From JBDTMT01 sp033764095 (GTDB lineage: Bacteria > Desulfobacterota > Binatia > HRBIN30 > CADEER01), in NCBI GenBank assembly GCA_033764095.1, contig JANRJF010000218.1, positions 1 to 39,168 on the forward strand: a DNA stretch of 39,168 bases, read 5' to 3'. A program made the translations under genes and the position numbers. Positions 15,000 to 25,005 of this stretch are shown one piece after another. Numbering within the stretch: position 1 is the first letter of the stretch; each line of letters starts with the position of its first letter. The notes beneath the pieces were generated by a model. The model was not told where the DNA came from, did not search any database, and saw nothing but the letters and a program-made list of their open reading frames with translations.

Positions 15000-16466
15000 A
15001 TGGCGCGGAAATGGGGCAGGCAGGCGCGCGCGCTGCGCGCGGCGGTCGGCGTCGCCGTGGTGGTGCTGGCCGGCTGCGGCGGCGAGAGCGGCGGCGGAGG
15101 GTCGTCGAGCAGCGCGACGACGGCGATGCTGACGCACTGGAACCACGTCGCCATCGACTGCAGCGGCCTCGACCATACGCCGGTGCAGCCGGGCGAGAGC
15201 CGGGTGTTCGGCGAGCAGGTCGGGCCGGGGCGCTCGAGCCGCGCCATGGCCATCGTGCACATCGCGGTATTCGAGGTCGTGAACGCCATCCAGGGCGGCT
15301 ACCAGAGCTACGTCGGTCTGCCGCGCGCGCCGCGCGGCACCTCGATGCAAGCGGCGATCGCACAGGCGGCGTGCGACACGCTGGTGGCCCTGTACCCCTC
15401 GCAGGCGCCGGCGACGCGAGCGGTCCTGGACGAGGATCTCGCCGGCATTCCCAGCGGCGCCGCGAAACAGCGCGGCGTCGAGCTCGGCGCGCGCGCCGCA
15501 GCGGCGGTGCTGGCGGCGCGCGCCGACGACGGCGCGGCGCATCCCGAGCCGAAGATCGGCATCGACTTCATCCCCGGCGACGAGCCCGGCCGGTGGCGGC
15601 AGGATCCGATCAGTCGCCATCCGCTCGCGCTGGGCGCGTACTGGGGCGCGGTGACGCCATTCGTGCTGGAGGCCGGCGACCAGTTCCGCCTGCCGCCGCC
15701 GCCGGCGCTCGACAGCGCGGAGTACGCCGCCGCGTTCAACGGGGTGAACGCGCTCGGCGGCGACGGCGTGACGACGCCCACCGTGCGCTCGGCCGACGCG
15801 ACCTTCGCCGGCGTCTACTGGGCCTACGATGGCACGCCGAGCCTGTGCGCGCCGCCGCGCCTCTACAACCAGATCGCCGTGCAGATCGCCGAGGCGCAGA
15901 AGGTCGACACCATCGGCATGGCGCGCCTGTTGGCGCTGGTGAACGTCGCGATGGCCGACGCCGGCATCGCCATCTGGGAGAGCAAGTACTACTACCAGCT
16001 GTGGCGTCCGGTCGCCGGCATTCGCGAGGCCGACGCCGGCAGCGGACCGACCGGGCTCGGCGACGGCAACGCCGCGACGGTCGGCGACCCGACCTTCTCG
16101 CCGCTCGGGGCGCCGGCCAGCAACCTGACCGGGCCGAACTTCACGCCGCCGTTCCCCAGCTACCCGTCCGGCCATGCCGGCTTCGGCGGCGCGCTGTTCG
16201 AGACGCTGCGCCGCTTCTTCGGCCGCGACGACATCGCCTTCACCTTCGTCTCCGACGAGTACAACGGCGTCACGCGCGGCAATGACGGCGAGGTGCGGCC
16301 GCTCAGGCCGCGCAGCTTCACCTCGCTCAGCCAGGCCGAGGAGGAGAACGGCCAGAGTCGCATCTACCTCGGCATCCACTGGGCATTCGACAAGAGCGGC
16401 GGCATCGCGCAGGGCCGCGCGGTGGCGGACTACGTCTTCGACAATGCCTTCGTGCCGAGCGAATAG
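15000..16466 (+). CDS. Vanadium-dependent haloperoxidase-like lipoprotein
   Basis: 488 residues. GGAGGG at 14990-14995 fixes ATG 15000; an earlier in-frame start exists but lacks a binding site. Lipobox LAGC sits near residue 25, then a Gly/Ser linker. All vanadate ligands of the Curvularia chloroperoxidase type can be placed with the correct spacing: K329 and R336 (K..R seven apart, YYYQLWRPVAGI), S390-G391-H392 (YPSGH), R454 and H460 (RIYLGIHW). W326 and F385 sit where the chloroperoxidase has W350 and F397. Such enzymes oxidise chloride, bromide or iodide with peroxide; related fold members are acid phosphatases. The ligand set favours haloperoxidase activity. The lipid anchor suggests it acts in the envelope. 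Confidence 0.85.
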   Translation: MARKWGRQARALRAAVGVAVVVLAGCGGESGGGGSSSSATTAMLTHWNHVAIDCSGLDHTPVQPGESRVFGEQVGPGRSSRAMAIVHIAVFEVVNAIQGGYQSYVGLPRAPRGTSMQAAIAQAACDTLVALYPSQAPATRAVLDEDLAGIPSGAAKQRGVELGARAAAAVLAARADDGAAHPEPKIGIDFIPGDEPGRWRQDPISRHPLALGAYWGAVTPFVLEAGDQFRLPPPPALDSAEYAAAFNGVNALGGDGVTTPTVRSADATFAGVYWAYDGTPSLCAPPRLYNQIAVQIAEAQKVDTIGMARLLALVNVAMADAGIAIWESKYYYQLWRPVAGIREADAGSGPTGLGDGNAATVGDPTFSPLGAPASNLTGPNFTPPFPSYPSGHAGFGGALFETLRRFFGRDDIAFTFVSDEYNGVTRGNDGEVRPLRPRSFTSLSQAEEENGQSRIYLGIHWAFDKSGGIAQGRAVADYVFDNAFVPSE

Positions 16467-16507
16467 CGCGGTCGCGTCGGCGCGCGCTTGACGGCGGGGG
16501 AGGGAAG

Positions 16508-16524
16508 GCGGCTTTAACAGCCGC
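16508..16524 (+). promoter_or_regulatory. Small hairpin between Shine-Dalgarno-like tract and start codon
   Basis: GCGGCT (16508-16513) pairs with AGCCGC (16519-16524) around TTAAC, ending directly before ATG 16525. The purine tract GGGGGAGGGAAGG (16495-16507) lies directly upstream. Folding the hairpin would bring the purine tract next to the start codon. It is short and could be chance in such GC-rich DNA. Confidence 0.3.
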
Positions 16525-17691
16525 ATGTCCGTCTCCCAGTTCGCCGCCTACCGGCCGATCGACACCGACACGCACGTGCTCGAGCCCGCCGATCTCTGGA
16601 CATCCCGACTGCCGAGCAAGTGGCGCGACGCGGCGCCGCAGATCGCCCGCGCCGGCGACAAGGAGATCTGGGTGATGGGCGGCAAGGGCATCGGCGCGCC
16701 GGGCGCGTATGCGATGGCGGGGTGGGATGGCGTGCTGCCCGACTTCCCAAACGGCTACGCCGACGTCGTGCGCAGCGCCGGCGACGCGCAGGAGCGGCTG
16801 GCGTACATGGACCGCGAGGGCATCCACGCCGCGGTGCTCTATCCGAACGTCGGCGGCTTCGCCTCCGACCGCTTCATCCACGCCGGCGATCGCGATCTCG
16901 CGCTCGCCTGCGTGCGCGCCTACAACGACTTCCTGGTCGAGTGGGCGGCGGCCGATCCGGCCCGCCTGCTGCCGGTGCTGGCGACGCCGTTCTGGGACGT
17001 CGCGGCAACGGTGCAGGAGATCGAGCGGGGCGCCGCGCTCGGCCATCGCGCCATCCTATTCTGCGGCCAGCCGCAGTTGCTCGGCCAGCCGGCGCTCGGC
17101 CACCGCCATTGGGACCCGGTGTGGGCGGCGGCGCGCGACACCGGGCTGCCGGTGAGCTTCCACGTCGGCGCCGGCGATCTCGCCGAGCTGCTCAGGGACG
17201 AGAGCGAGATGGGCATGTTCACCAACTTCTCGGCCAAGTCGGCGCTGGTCTTCATGCAGAACGCCAGCTGTATCTCCGAGCTCATCTTCGGCGGCGTCTG
17301 CCACCGCTTTCCCGAGGTGAAGTTCGTCTCGGTCGAGAGCGGCGCCGGCTGGATCAACTTCGTCCTGGAGGGGCTCGACTGGCAGTGGCAGAACGGCGGC
17401 ACGCGCCGCGAGCACCCGGAGTACGCGTTGCTGCCGACCGAGTACTTCCGCCGGCAGATCTACGGCTGCTTCTGGTTCGAGCGCGCCGGCATCCAGGCCG
17501 CCATCGAGCGCTTCCCCGACAACCTGCTGTGGGAGACCGACTACCCGCATCCGACCTGCATGGCGCCGGGGCCGACGACGATCGCGACGCGCCCGGCCGA
17601 GTACGCCGTCATCGCGCTGGCGGCGATCGACGAGGCCAAGCGCTGCAAGGTGCTGCACGACAACTCCGCAGCGCTCTACCGCGTCGACTGA
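16525..17691 (+). CDS. Amidohydrolase-family metal-dependent hydrolase (Amidohydro_2, ACMSD-like)
   Basis: 388 residues, TIM-barrel amidohydrolase of the Amidohydro_2 group. The N-terminal metal motif is DTDTHVLEP (D-x-H). HVGAG in the middle supplies a second metal His, a further segment is VSVESGAGWI, and the C-terminal LLWETDYPHP carries the expected catalytic Asp. Members hydrolyse C-N or C-C bonds or decarboxylate aromatic and cyclic acids; the substrate cannot be read from sequence. It lies 7 bp before the double CoA-transferase gene and probably shares its transcript, pointing to a role in degrading an organic acid as its CoA ester. Confidence 0.85.
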   Translation: MSVSQFAAYRPIDTDTHVLEPADLWTSRLPSKWRDAAPQIARAGDKEIWVMGGKGIGAPGAYAMAGWDGVLPDFPNGYADVVRSAGDAQERLAYMDREGIHAAVLYPNVGGFASDRFIHAGDRDLALACVRAYNDFLVEWAAADPARLLPVLATPFWDVAATVQEIERGAALGHRAILFCGQPQLLGQPALGHRHWDPVWAAARDTGLPVSFHVGAGDLAELLRDESEMGMFTNFSAKSALVFMQNASCISELIFGGVCHRFPEVKFVSVESGAGWINFVLEGLDWQWQNGGTRREHPEYALLPTEYFRRQIYGCFWFERAGIQAAIERFPDNLLWETDYPHPTCMAPGPTTIATRPAEYAVIALAAIDEAKRCKVLHDNSAALYRVD

Positions 17692-17698
17692 GGGCGCC

Positions 17699-20083
17699 GT
17701 GTCGCCGCCGCCGCGTCCGCTGCACGACGTCCGCGTGCTCGACTTCTCGTCGGGCATCGCGGGCGCGTACTGCAGCAAGCTGTTCGCCGACGCCGGCGCC
17801 GAGGTGATCAAGGTCGAGACCGCCGCCGGCGACCCACTGCGCCGCTGGTCGGCCAGCGGCGCCGAGCTCGGCGCCGACGACGCGCCGTTCTTCCAGTTCC
17901 TGCACTTCTCCAAGCGCTCGGTGGTGCTGGCGCCCGCGGCCGTGGACGAGGCGCTGTGCGACGCCGACGTGGCCATCGAGGGACCGGGGCCGGATTGGTT
18001 CGACCCCGCCGTCGCGGCCGCGCAGCACGCGCACCTCGTCGTCGTCTCGATCTCGCCGTGGGGACGCAGCGGTCCGTGGGCCGGGCGGCCGGCGAGCGAC
18101 TTCACCCTGCAGGCGGAGAGCGGCTCGATCGGCGGCCGCGGCGTGCCGGGCGGCGAGCCGTTCGCCATCGGCGGGCGCACCGGCGAGTTCCTCGCCGGCT
18201 CCTACGCCGCGGTGGCAGCGCTGGCGGCGCTGCGCCGCGCCCGGCGCAGCGGCGAGGGCGAGTGGATCGACCTGTCGCTGCTCGAGACGCTGGCGCTCGG
18301 TACGACCAATTTCCTCTCCATCCTCTTCCAGATGCTGGAGATGCCGCCGTCGCTGCACGGCGGCGGCATGGCGACGGTCGAGACGCCGTCGATCGAGCCG
18401 ACCGCCGACGGCTACGTCGGCTTCTGCACCAACGCGCGCCAGCAGTTCGCCGATTTCCTGCTGCTGATCGAGCGACCGGAGCTGCAGGAGGACGAGATGC
18501 TGGCGCAGGTGGCGGGTCGGCTGGCGCGCTTCGACGAGTGGCAGGGGATCGTGCGCGCCTGGACGCGCGCCCACACCACCGCGGCGATCGTCGAGCGCGC
18601 CACCGCGCTGCGCATTCCGGTCGCGCCGGTGCTCGACGGCGAGCGCGTGCGCGATCACCCCCAGGTGGTGGCGCGCGGCGTCTACCGCCAGGCGCCGGGC
18701 GGCGGCTTCGCGTATCCGCGTCCGCCGTACAAGCTCGACGGCGCCGAGCCGGCGCCGCCGACGCCGGCACCGCGCCTCGGTGAGCACGGCACGGCGATCG
18801 CGCCGCGTCGGCGCGCCCGTCGCCCGATCGGCGCGCGCGGCGTGCTGCCGCTGGCCGGCGTGCGCATCCTCGACCTCACCACCTGGTGGGCCGGGCCGGC
18901 GTGCACGCAGATTCTCGCCGCGTTCGGCGCCGAGGTGATCCACGTCGAGTCGCCGCAGCGCCCCGACGGCGTGCGCATGCTCGGCGGCATGGTCGCCGGC
19001 CGCTACCAGCGCTGGTGGGAGTGCAGCCAGTTCTTTCTCGCCGCCAACGCCGGCAAGCAGGCCGTCACCCTGCATCTGAGCGACGCGCGCGGCCGCGCGC
19101 TGCTCGGCGGGCTGATCGCGCGCGCCGACGCGGTGGTGGAGAACTTCACACCGCGCGTGCTCGACAACTTCGGCGTCGATTGGGACTTCGTCGCGCGCCA
19201 CAACCCGCGCTGCCTCATGCTGCGCATGCCGGCGTTCGGCCTCGACGGTCCGTGGCGCGACGCCCCCGGCTTCGCCCAGACCATGGAGCAGCTGAGCGGG
19301 CTCGCCTGGGTGACCGGCCACCGTGCCGACCAGCCGCGCATCCAGCGCGGCCCCTGCGACCCGATGGCCGGCATGCACGGCGCCTTCGCGCTGCTGCTGG
19401 CGCTGCTGGAACGCGAGCGCAGCGGCCGCGGCATGCTGGTCGAGTCGACCATGCTCGAAGCGGCGCTCAACGCCGCCGCCGAGCAGGTGGTCGAATTCAC
19501 CGCACACGGCCGGCGGCTGGAGCGCATGGGCAACCGCGCCCCGTACGCCGCGCCGCAGGGACTCTACGCCTGTCGCCCGGGTGCGGACGGGTTGCCGCGC
19601 TGGCTGGCGCTGTCGATCGAGACCGATGCCCAGTGGCGCGCGCTGTGCGCCGCGCTCCCGGCGATGGCCTGGGCGGACGACGCCGGGCTGGCGCGGCTCG
19701 CCGGTCGCCAGGCGCGCCACGACGAGATCGACGCGCGGCTGGCCGCGCTGTTCGCCGACGAGGAACAAGCGGCCGCCGTCGACCGGCTGATCGCCGCCGG
19801 CGTGCCGGCCGCCGCGGTGGTGAATCCGACCGCGATCCATCGCCATCCGCAGGTGATGGCGCGCGGCTTCTGCAGCGCGCCGCCGCACCCGGTGGTGGGC
19901 GCGATCGAGATTCCGGGTCTGCCGTTTCGCTGCCGCACGATCGACGTGCGGCCGCGCCGTGCCGCGCCGACGCTGGGCGAGCATAACCAGGAGATCCTGC
20001 GCGGCTGGCTCGGCCTGTCGGAGGCGGCGCTCCGCGAACTGGAAGCCGAGGGCGTCGTCGGCACGCGCCCGGTCGGCCTGTAG
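17699..20083 (+). CDS. Double-length CaiB/BaiF (family III) CoA-transferase
   Basis: 794 residues, twice the usual 400. Two family III CoA-transferase domains are fused: about 8-365 (VRVLDFSSGIAGAYCSKLFADAGAEVIKVE) and about 383-790 (VRILDLTTWWAGPACTQILAAFGAEVIHVE), joined by an Arg/Pro-rich linker. Domain 1 keeps the catalytic Asp at about D134 in SDFTLQAESG. In domain 2 the matching position is A526 in FAQTMEQLSG, so this half seems unable to form the acyl-aspartyl intermediate. These enzymes move CoA between carboxylic acids. GTG 17699 is 7 bp after the amidohydrolase stop. Fused CaiB pairs of this kind are known in actinobacteria and metagenomes; the substrate is unknown. Confidence 0.9.
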   Translation: MSPPPRPLHDVRVLDFSSGIAGAYCSKLFADAGAEVIKVETAAGDPLRRWSASGAELGADDAPFFQFLHFSKRSVVLAPAAVDEALCDADVAIEGPGPDWFDPAVAAAQHAHLVVVSISPWGRSGPWAGRPASDFTLQAESGSIGGRGVPGGEPFAIGGRTGEFLAGSYAAVAALAALRRARRSGEGEWIDLSLLETLALGTTNFLSILFQMLEMPPSLHGGGMATVETPSIEPTADGYVGFCTNARQQFADFLLLIERPELQEDEMLAQVAGRLARFDEWQGIVRAWTRAHTTAAIVERATALRIPVAPVLDGERVRDHPQVVARGVYRQAPGGGFAYPRPPYKLDGAEPAPPTPAPRLGEHGTAIAPRRRARRPIGARGVLPLAGVRILDLTTWWAGPACTQILAAFGAEVIHVESPQRPDGVRMLGGMVAGRYQRWWECSQFFLAANAGKQAVTLHLSDARGRALLGGLIARADAVVENFTPRVLDNFGVDWDFVARHNPRCLMLRMPAFGLDGPWRDAPGFAQTMEQLSGLAWVTGHRADQPRIQRGPCDPMAGMHGAFALLLALLERERSGRGMLVESTMLEAALNAAAEQVVEFTAHGRRLERMGNRAPYAAPQGLYACRPGADGLPRWLALSIETDAQWRALCAALPAMAWADDAGLARLAGRQARHDEIDARLAALFADEEQAAAVDRLIAAGVPAAAVVNPTAIHRHPQVMARGFCSAPPHPVVGAIEIPGLPFRCRTIDVRPRRAAPTLGEHNQEILRGWLGLSEAALRELEAEGVVGTRPVGL

Positions 20084-20128
20084 GCGGGGTCCGCACCGCG
20101 CCGCGGCGCAGGGCAGAGGGGGAGCAGC

Positions 20129-20905
20129 ATGGCTCAGGAGACGGTGGACCTCGGATCCAGGTACCTCGACGCGCACGTCCGCGACGGCGTGCTGCACGTG
20201 CGCATCAACCGGCCGGAGAAGCGCAACGCGACGACGCAGGACATGTACCGCGGGCTGAAGCGGGCGGCGATCATCGCCGACACGACGGCGGCGATCGACG
20301 TGCTCTGCCTGACCGGCACCGGCGCCTACTTCGGCGCCGGCGGCGACATGAGCGGCGAGGCGGAGGACCGCGCGGGGCTGGCGAGCGAGCTCGACCCGAC
20401 CGAGCACTTCCCGTTCCGCCACTTCGAGCGCTGCCGCAAGGCGGTGCTGTCGGTGGTGAACGGCCTGTGCCACGCCGGCGCGCTCAACCTGGTGCTGTTC
20501 AGCGACCTCGCCATCGCCTCCGATCAGGCGCGCTTCCGCGCCCCGGAGCTGCTGCGCGGCGCGCCCGATCCGTGGATCGCGTCGCGCCTGGCGGCCTACG
20601 TCGGGGTCGGCGTCGCCCGCTACCTGCTCTTCACCGCGGCGGAGCTCTCGGCCGCCGAGGCGTTGACGCTCGGCCTGGTCGGCCGCGTCGTGCCGCACGC
20701 CGAGCTGACGGCGGCCGCCGCGGCGACCTGCCAGCAGATTCGCCGCACCGCGCCGCAGGCGCGGGCCGCGATCAAGGATGCGATCACCCGGGGGTTACCG
20801 GTGCCGGATGTGCAGATCTTCCAGCGCGCCCTGCAGTCGCCCGAGTTGATGGAAGGGCTGCAGGCCTTCCTGGAGAAGCGCCCGCCGCGTTGGCCGCGGG
20901 GGTAG
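20129..20905 (+). CDS. Enoyl-CoA hydratase/isomerase-family protein lacking one catalytic Glu
   Basis: 258 residues, crotonase fold. A GGGGGAG tract lies about 7 bp before the ATG. INRPEKRNATTQ is the family opening, YFGAGGDMSG forms the first oxyanion-hole loop, and NGLCHAGALNLVLFSDLAIAS the second. Relative to rat enoyl-CoA hydratase, Glu164 is kept as E140 (APELL), but Glu144 is replaced by N120 (ALNL). One-Glu members are often isomerases, decarboxylases or hydrolases rather than hydratases. With the CoA-transferase 45 bp upstream it likely processes the CoA ester that enzyme makes. Confidence 0.88.
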   Translation: MAQETVDLGSRYLDAHVRDGVLHVRINRPEKRNATTQDMYRGLKRAAIIADTTAAIDVLCLTGTGAYFGAGGDMSGEAEDRAGLASELDPTEHFPFRHFERCRKAVLSVVNGLCHAGALNLVLFSDLAIASDQARFRAPELLRGAPDPWIASRLAAYVGVGVARYLLFTAAELSAAEALTLGLVGRVVPHAELTAAAAATCQQIRRTAPQARAAIKDAITRGLPVPDVQIFQRALQSPELMEGLQAFLEKRPPRWPRG

Positions 20906-20998
20906 GCGGCGAGCCGCGGCGTGTCGTGTCCAGGCGATTCCCCCTGGCGTGACCCCATTCCTTCGGTCACCATCGCGCTGGCCCCGCGGGCCTGACGC

Positions 20999-21211
20999 AT
21001 GGCGATACTCGACCTCCTTGCAGCGCGGATCGGGCTCGACCCGTTCGAGTATCTGGTCGTCACCATCGTCGGGATCATGGTCTGGACCTGGTGCTCGGTG
21101 ATCGGCGACGTCGCGATCGACGGGCGCGGCGTCTGGCTGCGCTGGGGCAGCATCGCGCTGGCGGCCCTCGGCGCCGTGATGTTCTTCACCACCGCGCGGC
21201 TGCTGGAGTAG
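20999..21211 (+). CDS. Small membrane protein with two helices, unknown function
   Basis: 70 residues. Two hydrophobic segments, YLVVTIVGIMVWTWCSVIG and LRWGSIALAALGAVMFFTTA, flank a short acidic loop (DVAIDGRG). No motif points to a function. The 93 bp upstream contain two short hairpins (20930-20947 and 20949-20970) but no T-run. Coding is plausible from composition and the regular hydrophobic pattern; no named family recognised. Confidence 0.55.
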   Translation: MAILDLLAARIGLDPFEYLVVTIVGIMVWTWCSVIGDVAIDGRGVWLRWGSIALAALGAVMFFTTARLLE

Positions 21212-21261
21212 GGCGACCGTACGTTGCGACGGCGGGCGGTGCTGTGTACCCTCCGCCGCGC

Positions 21262-22950
<1,689 letters not shown>

Positions 22951-22974
22951 GCCAGCCGGCTCGCGGCGCCGATC

Positions 22975-23376
22975 TCAGGGCGTCGGAGACGGCGACGGTT
23001 CGAGCGGCGTCGGGGAGGGCGATGCCTCCTGCGCCGGCTCGACGGTCAGCGCGAAGCCCTTGTAGGCGGTGTCGCCGCTGTCGAAATCGAACACCCCGAC
23101 AGTGAAAGGGTAGGTGCCGTCGAGCGTCGGCACGCCACGCAGCTTGCCGGTGTCCTGCAGGCTGATGCCGGGCGGCAGCAATCCGCTCTGAATGAACCAG
23201 ACGTCGCCGCCGCAGTCGGAATTGAGCTCGACGAAGTAGTTCACGCCGACCACGGCGTCGGGCAGGCTCGGCGTGGTGATCGAGGTGCCGCAGTCCGAGC
23301 AGCCGCTGCCGAGCAGCTGGGTGGCGAAGAGGCCAGCGGAGGCGAGCAGGGCGAGCAGCAGACGGCGCGGCGTCAC
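22975..23376 (-). CDS. Small lipoprotein with putative Ig (He_PIG-like) domain
   Basis: 133 residues from a GTG start. N-terminal signal with lipobox LGSGC, then a Cys-containing segment (SDCGTSI). Residues about 35-115 match the putative Ig fold pattern LPPGISL, GKLRGVPTLDGTYPFTVGVFD, FALTVE. The end is a PSPTP-rich tail. Role unknown; such domains are common in surface proteins. It starts 52 bp after the end of gltX on the same strand, so the two may be cotranscribed, and it converges on glnS. Confidence 0.7.
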   Translation of the reverse strand: MTPRRLLLALLASAGLFATQLLGSGCSDCGTSITTPSLPDAVVGVNYFVELNSDCGGDVWFIQSGLLPPGISLQDTGKLRGVPTLDGTYPFTVGVFDFDSGDTAYKGFALTVEPAQEASPSPTPLEPSPSPTP

Positions 23377-23428
23377 AGCCGCAGCTTAACGCCGCGCCGC
23401 GGATCTCAGTCAAGCGCGGTGGCGCGCG

Positions 23429-24844
23429 TCAGGCCGCGTCGGCGCCGCCGACCAGCGGCAGCGCCGCGTCGAGGCGGGCCACGGTGCGCGCCGGGCCGAG
23501 CACCTCGGCGACCTCGTAGATGCCCGGGCTGACGGTGCCGCCGGTGAGCGCCACGCGCACCGGCTGGGCGAGCTTGCCGAGCCCGATGGCGTGGCGCGCC
23601 AGCACCGCCTGGAAGGCGGCTTCGATCGACGCGGTGGTCCACTGCGGGAGCCCGGCGAGCGCGTCGCGCAGGTCGAGCAACGCGGCGCGGTTCGCCTTGC
23701 CGAGGTGCTTGGCGGCGGCGGCTGGATCGATGGCGACCGTGTCGCTGAAGAAGTAGGCGGCGAGCTCGGCCATCTCGTCGAGCGTGCGGGCGCGCTCCTG
23801 CAGGGTGCCGATCAGGCGGGCGAGCCAGGTGTCGTCGCCGGGGATCGTCCAGCCGCGCTCGGCGAGGAACGGCTTGAGCAGCGGCACCAGCTCGGCCGGC
23901 GTGCGGCGCTTGAGGTGCTGCGCGTTCACCCACTCGAGCTTCTCCGGGTTGAAGACGCCGGCCGAGGCGCCGACGTGCTCCAGCGAGAACTTCTCGATCA
24001 GCTCCGCGCCGCTGAAGATCTCCTGGTCGCCGGCCGACCAGCCGAGCCGCGCCAGGTAGTTGTTCAATGCCTCGGGCAGGATGCCGGCTTCGCGGTAGGA
24101 CAGCACCGAGGTGGCGCCGTGGCGCTTGCTCAGGCGGGCGCGGTCGAGCCCGAGGATGAGCGGCACGTGCGCGAAGCGCGGGGTGGGGTAGCCGAGCGCC
24201 TGGTAGATGAGCACCTGCTTCGGCGTGTTCGCCAGGTGGTCGTCGCCGCGGATGTTGTGGGTGATCGCCATCAGCGCGTCGTCGACCACGACGCAGAAGT
24301 TGTAGGTCGGCGAGCCGTCGCTGCGTACGATGATGAGGTCGTCGATCTCCTGGTTCTGGAAGATCACCGGGCCGCGCAGCGCGTCGTCGACCACCGTCTC
24401 GCCGACCAGCGGCGTCTTGAAGCGGATGGTGAACGGCGCGTCGGCCTCGCTGTGTCCGGCTTCGCGGCAGCGGCGGTCGTACATCGGCTTGCCGCCGGCG
24501 GCCTGCGCGGCCTGGCGCTGCTGCTCGAGCGCCTCGGCGGTGCAGGTGCAGCGGTACGCGTGTCCGCCGGCGAGCAGGCGCGCGGCGGCGTCGCGATAGA
24601 GCGCGGTGCGCTCGCTCTGGAAGAACGGGCCCTCGTCCCACTCCAGGCCGAGCCAGCGCAGGCTGTCGAAGATCGCGTCGGTCGAGGCGGCGGTGGAGCG
24701 CTCGCGGTCGGTGTCCTCGACGCGCAGCACGAACACGCCGCCGTGGTGCCGGGCGAAGAGAAAGTTGAACAGCGCGGTGCGCGCGCCGCCGATGTGCAGG
24801 AAACCGGTCGGACTGGGCGCGAAGCGCGTGCGCACGGCGGACAT
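23429..24844 (-). CDS. gltX: Glutamyl-tRNA synthetase
   Basis: 471 residues, typical length. Charges tRNA-Glu. HIGH as PTGFLHIGGARTALFN, class I insert with VEDTDRERS, and the KMSKS loop as RLSKRHGATSV. A CTC pair and a downstream Cys (YDRRC) may be remains of the zinc site. The C-terminal helical anticodon-binding domain is complete (LPQWTTASIEAAFQ, then QPVRVALTGGTVSPGIYEV). No obvious Shine-Dalgarno. Divergent from the DUF1302 porin gene, with 161 bp between the starts. Confidence 0.96.
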   Translation of the reverse strand: MSAVRTRFAPSPTGFLHIGGARTALFNFLFARHHGGVFVLRVEDTDRERSTAASTDAIFDSLRWLGLEWDEGPFFQSERTALYRDAAARLLAGGHAYRCTCTAEALEQQRQAAQAAGGKPMYDRRCREAGHSEADAPFTIRFKTPLVGETVVDDALRGPVIFQNQEIDDLIIVRSDGSPTYNFCVVVDDALMAITHNIRGDDHLANTPKQVLIYQALGYPTPRFAHVPLILGLDRARLSKRHGATSVLSYREAGILPEALNNYLARLGWSAGDQEIFSGAELIEKFSLEHVGASAGVFNPEKLEWVNAQHLKRRTPAELVPLLKPFLAERGWTIPGDDTWLARLIGTLQERARTLDEMAELAAYFFSDTVAIDPAAAAKHLGKANRAALLDLRDALAGLPQWTTASIEAAFQAVLARHAIGLGKLAQPVRVALTGGTVSPGIYEVAEVLGPARTVARLDAALPLVGGADAA

Positions 24845-25005
24845 GGAGGGCGGTTACCAGCGCCCCCGGAGGCAGTCAACGCGGTGGCGGGAGGCGCGCC
24901 AACAGCTTGCCATCGCGACAAAAGTTTGAGTAAGACACGCGCGTTTTCGGATACCGGCGCTCGTCACTGGGGAGGGGCGTGCTGGTGCAGAGAAAGGGGG
25001 GCGTT

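Noticed and set aside
17609..20698. 1029-residue minus-strand frame
   Set aside because: Antisense shadow of the double CoA-transferase and crotonase genes; Arg/His/Ala-rich with no domain motif.
20930..20970. Two short hairpins before the small membrane protein gene
   Set aside because: Stems of 5-6 bp without a T-run; not enough for a terminator or riboswitch call.
24907..24954. TTGCCA and TTGAGT boxes between gltX and the DUF1302 gene
   Set aside because: No acceptable -10 at 16-18 bp for either; the region surely holds divergent promoters, but I cannot place them.
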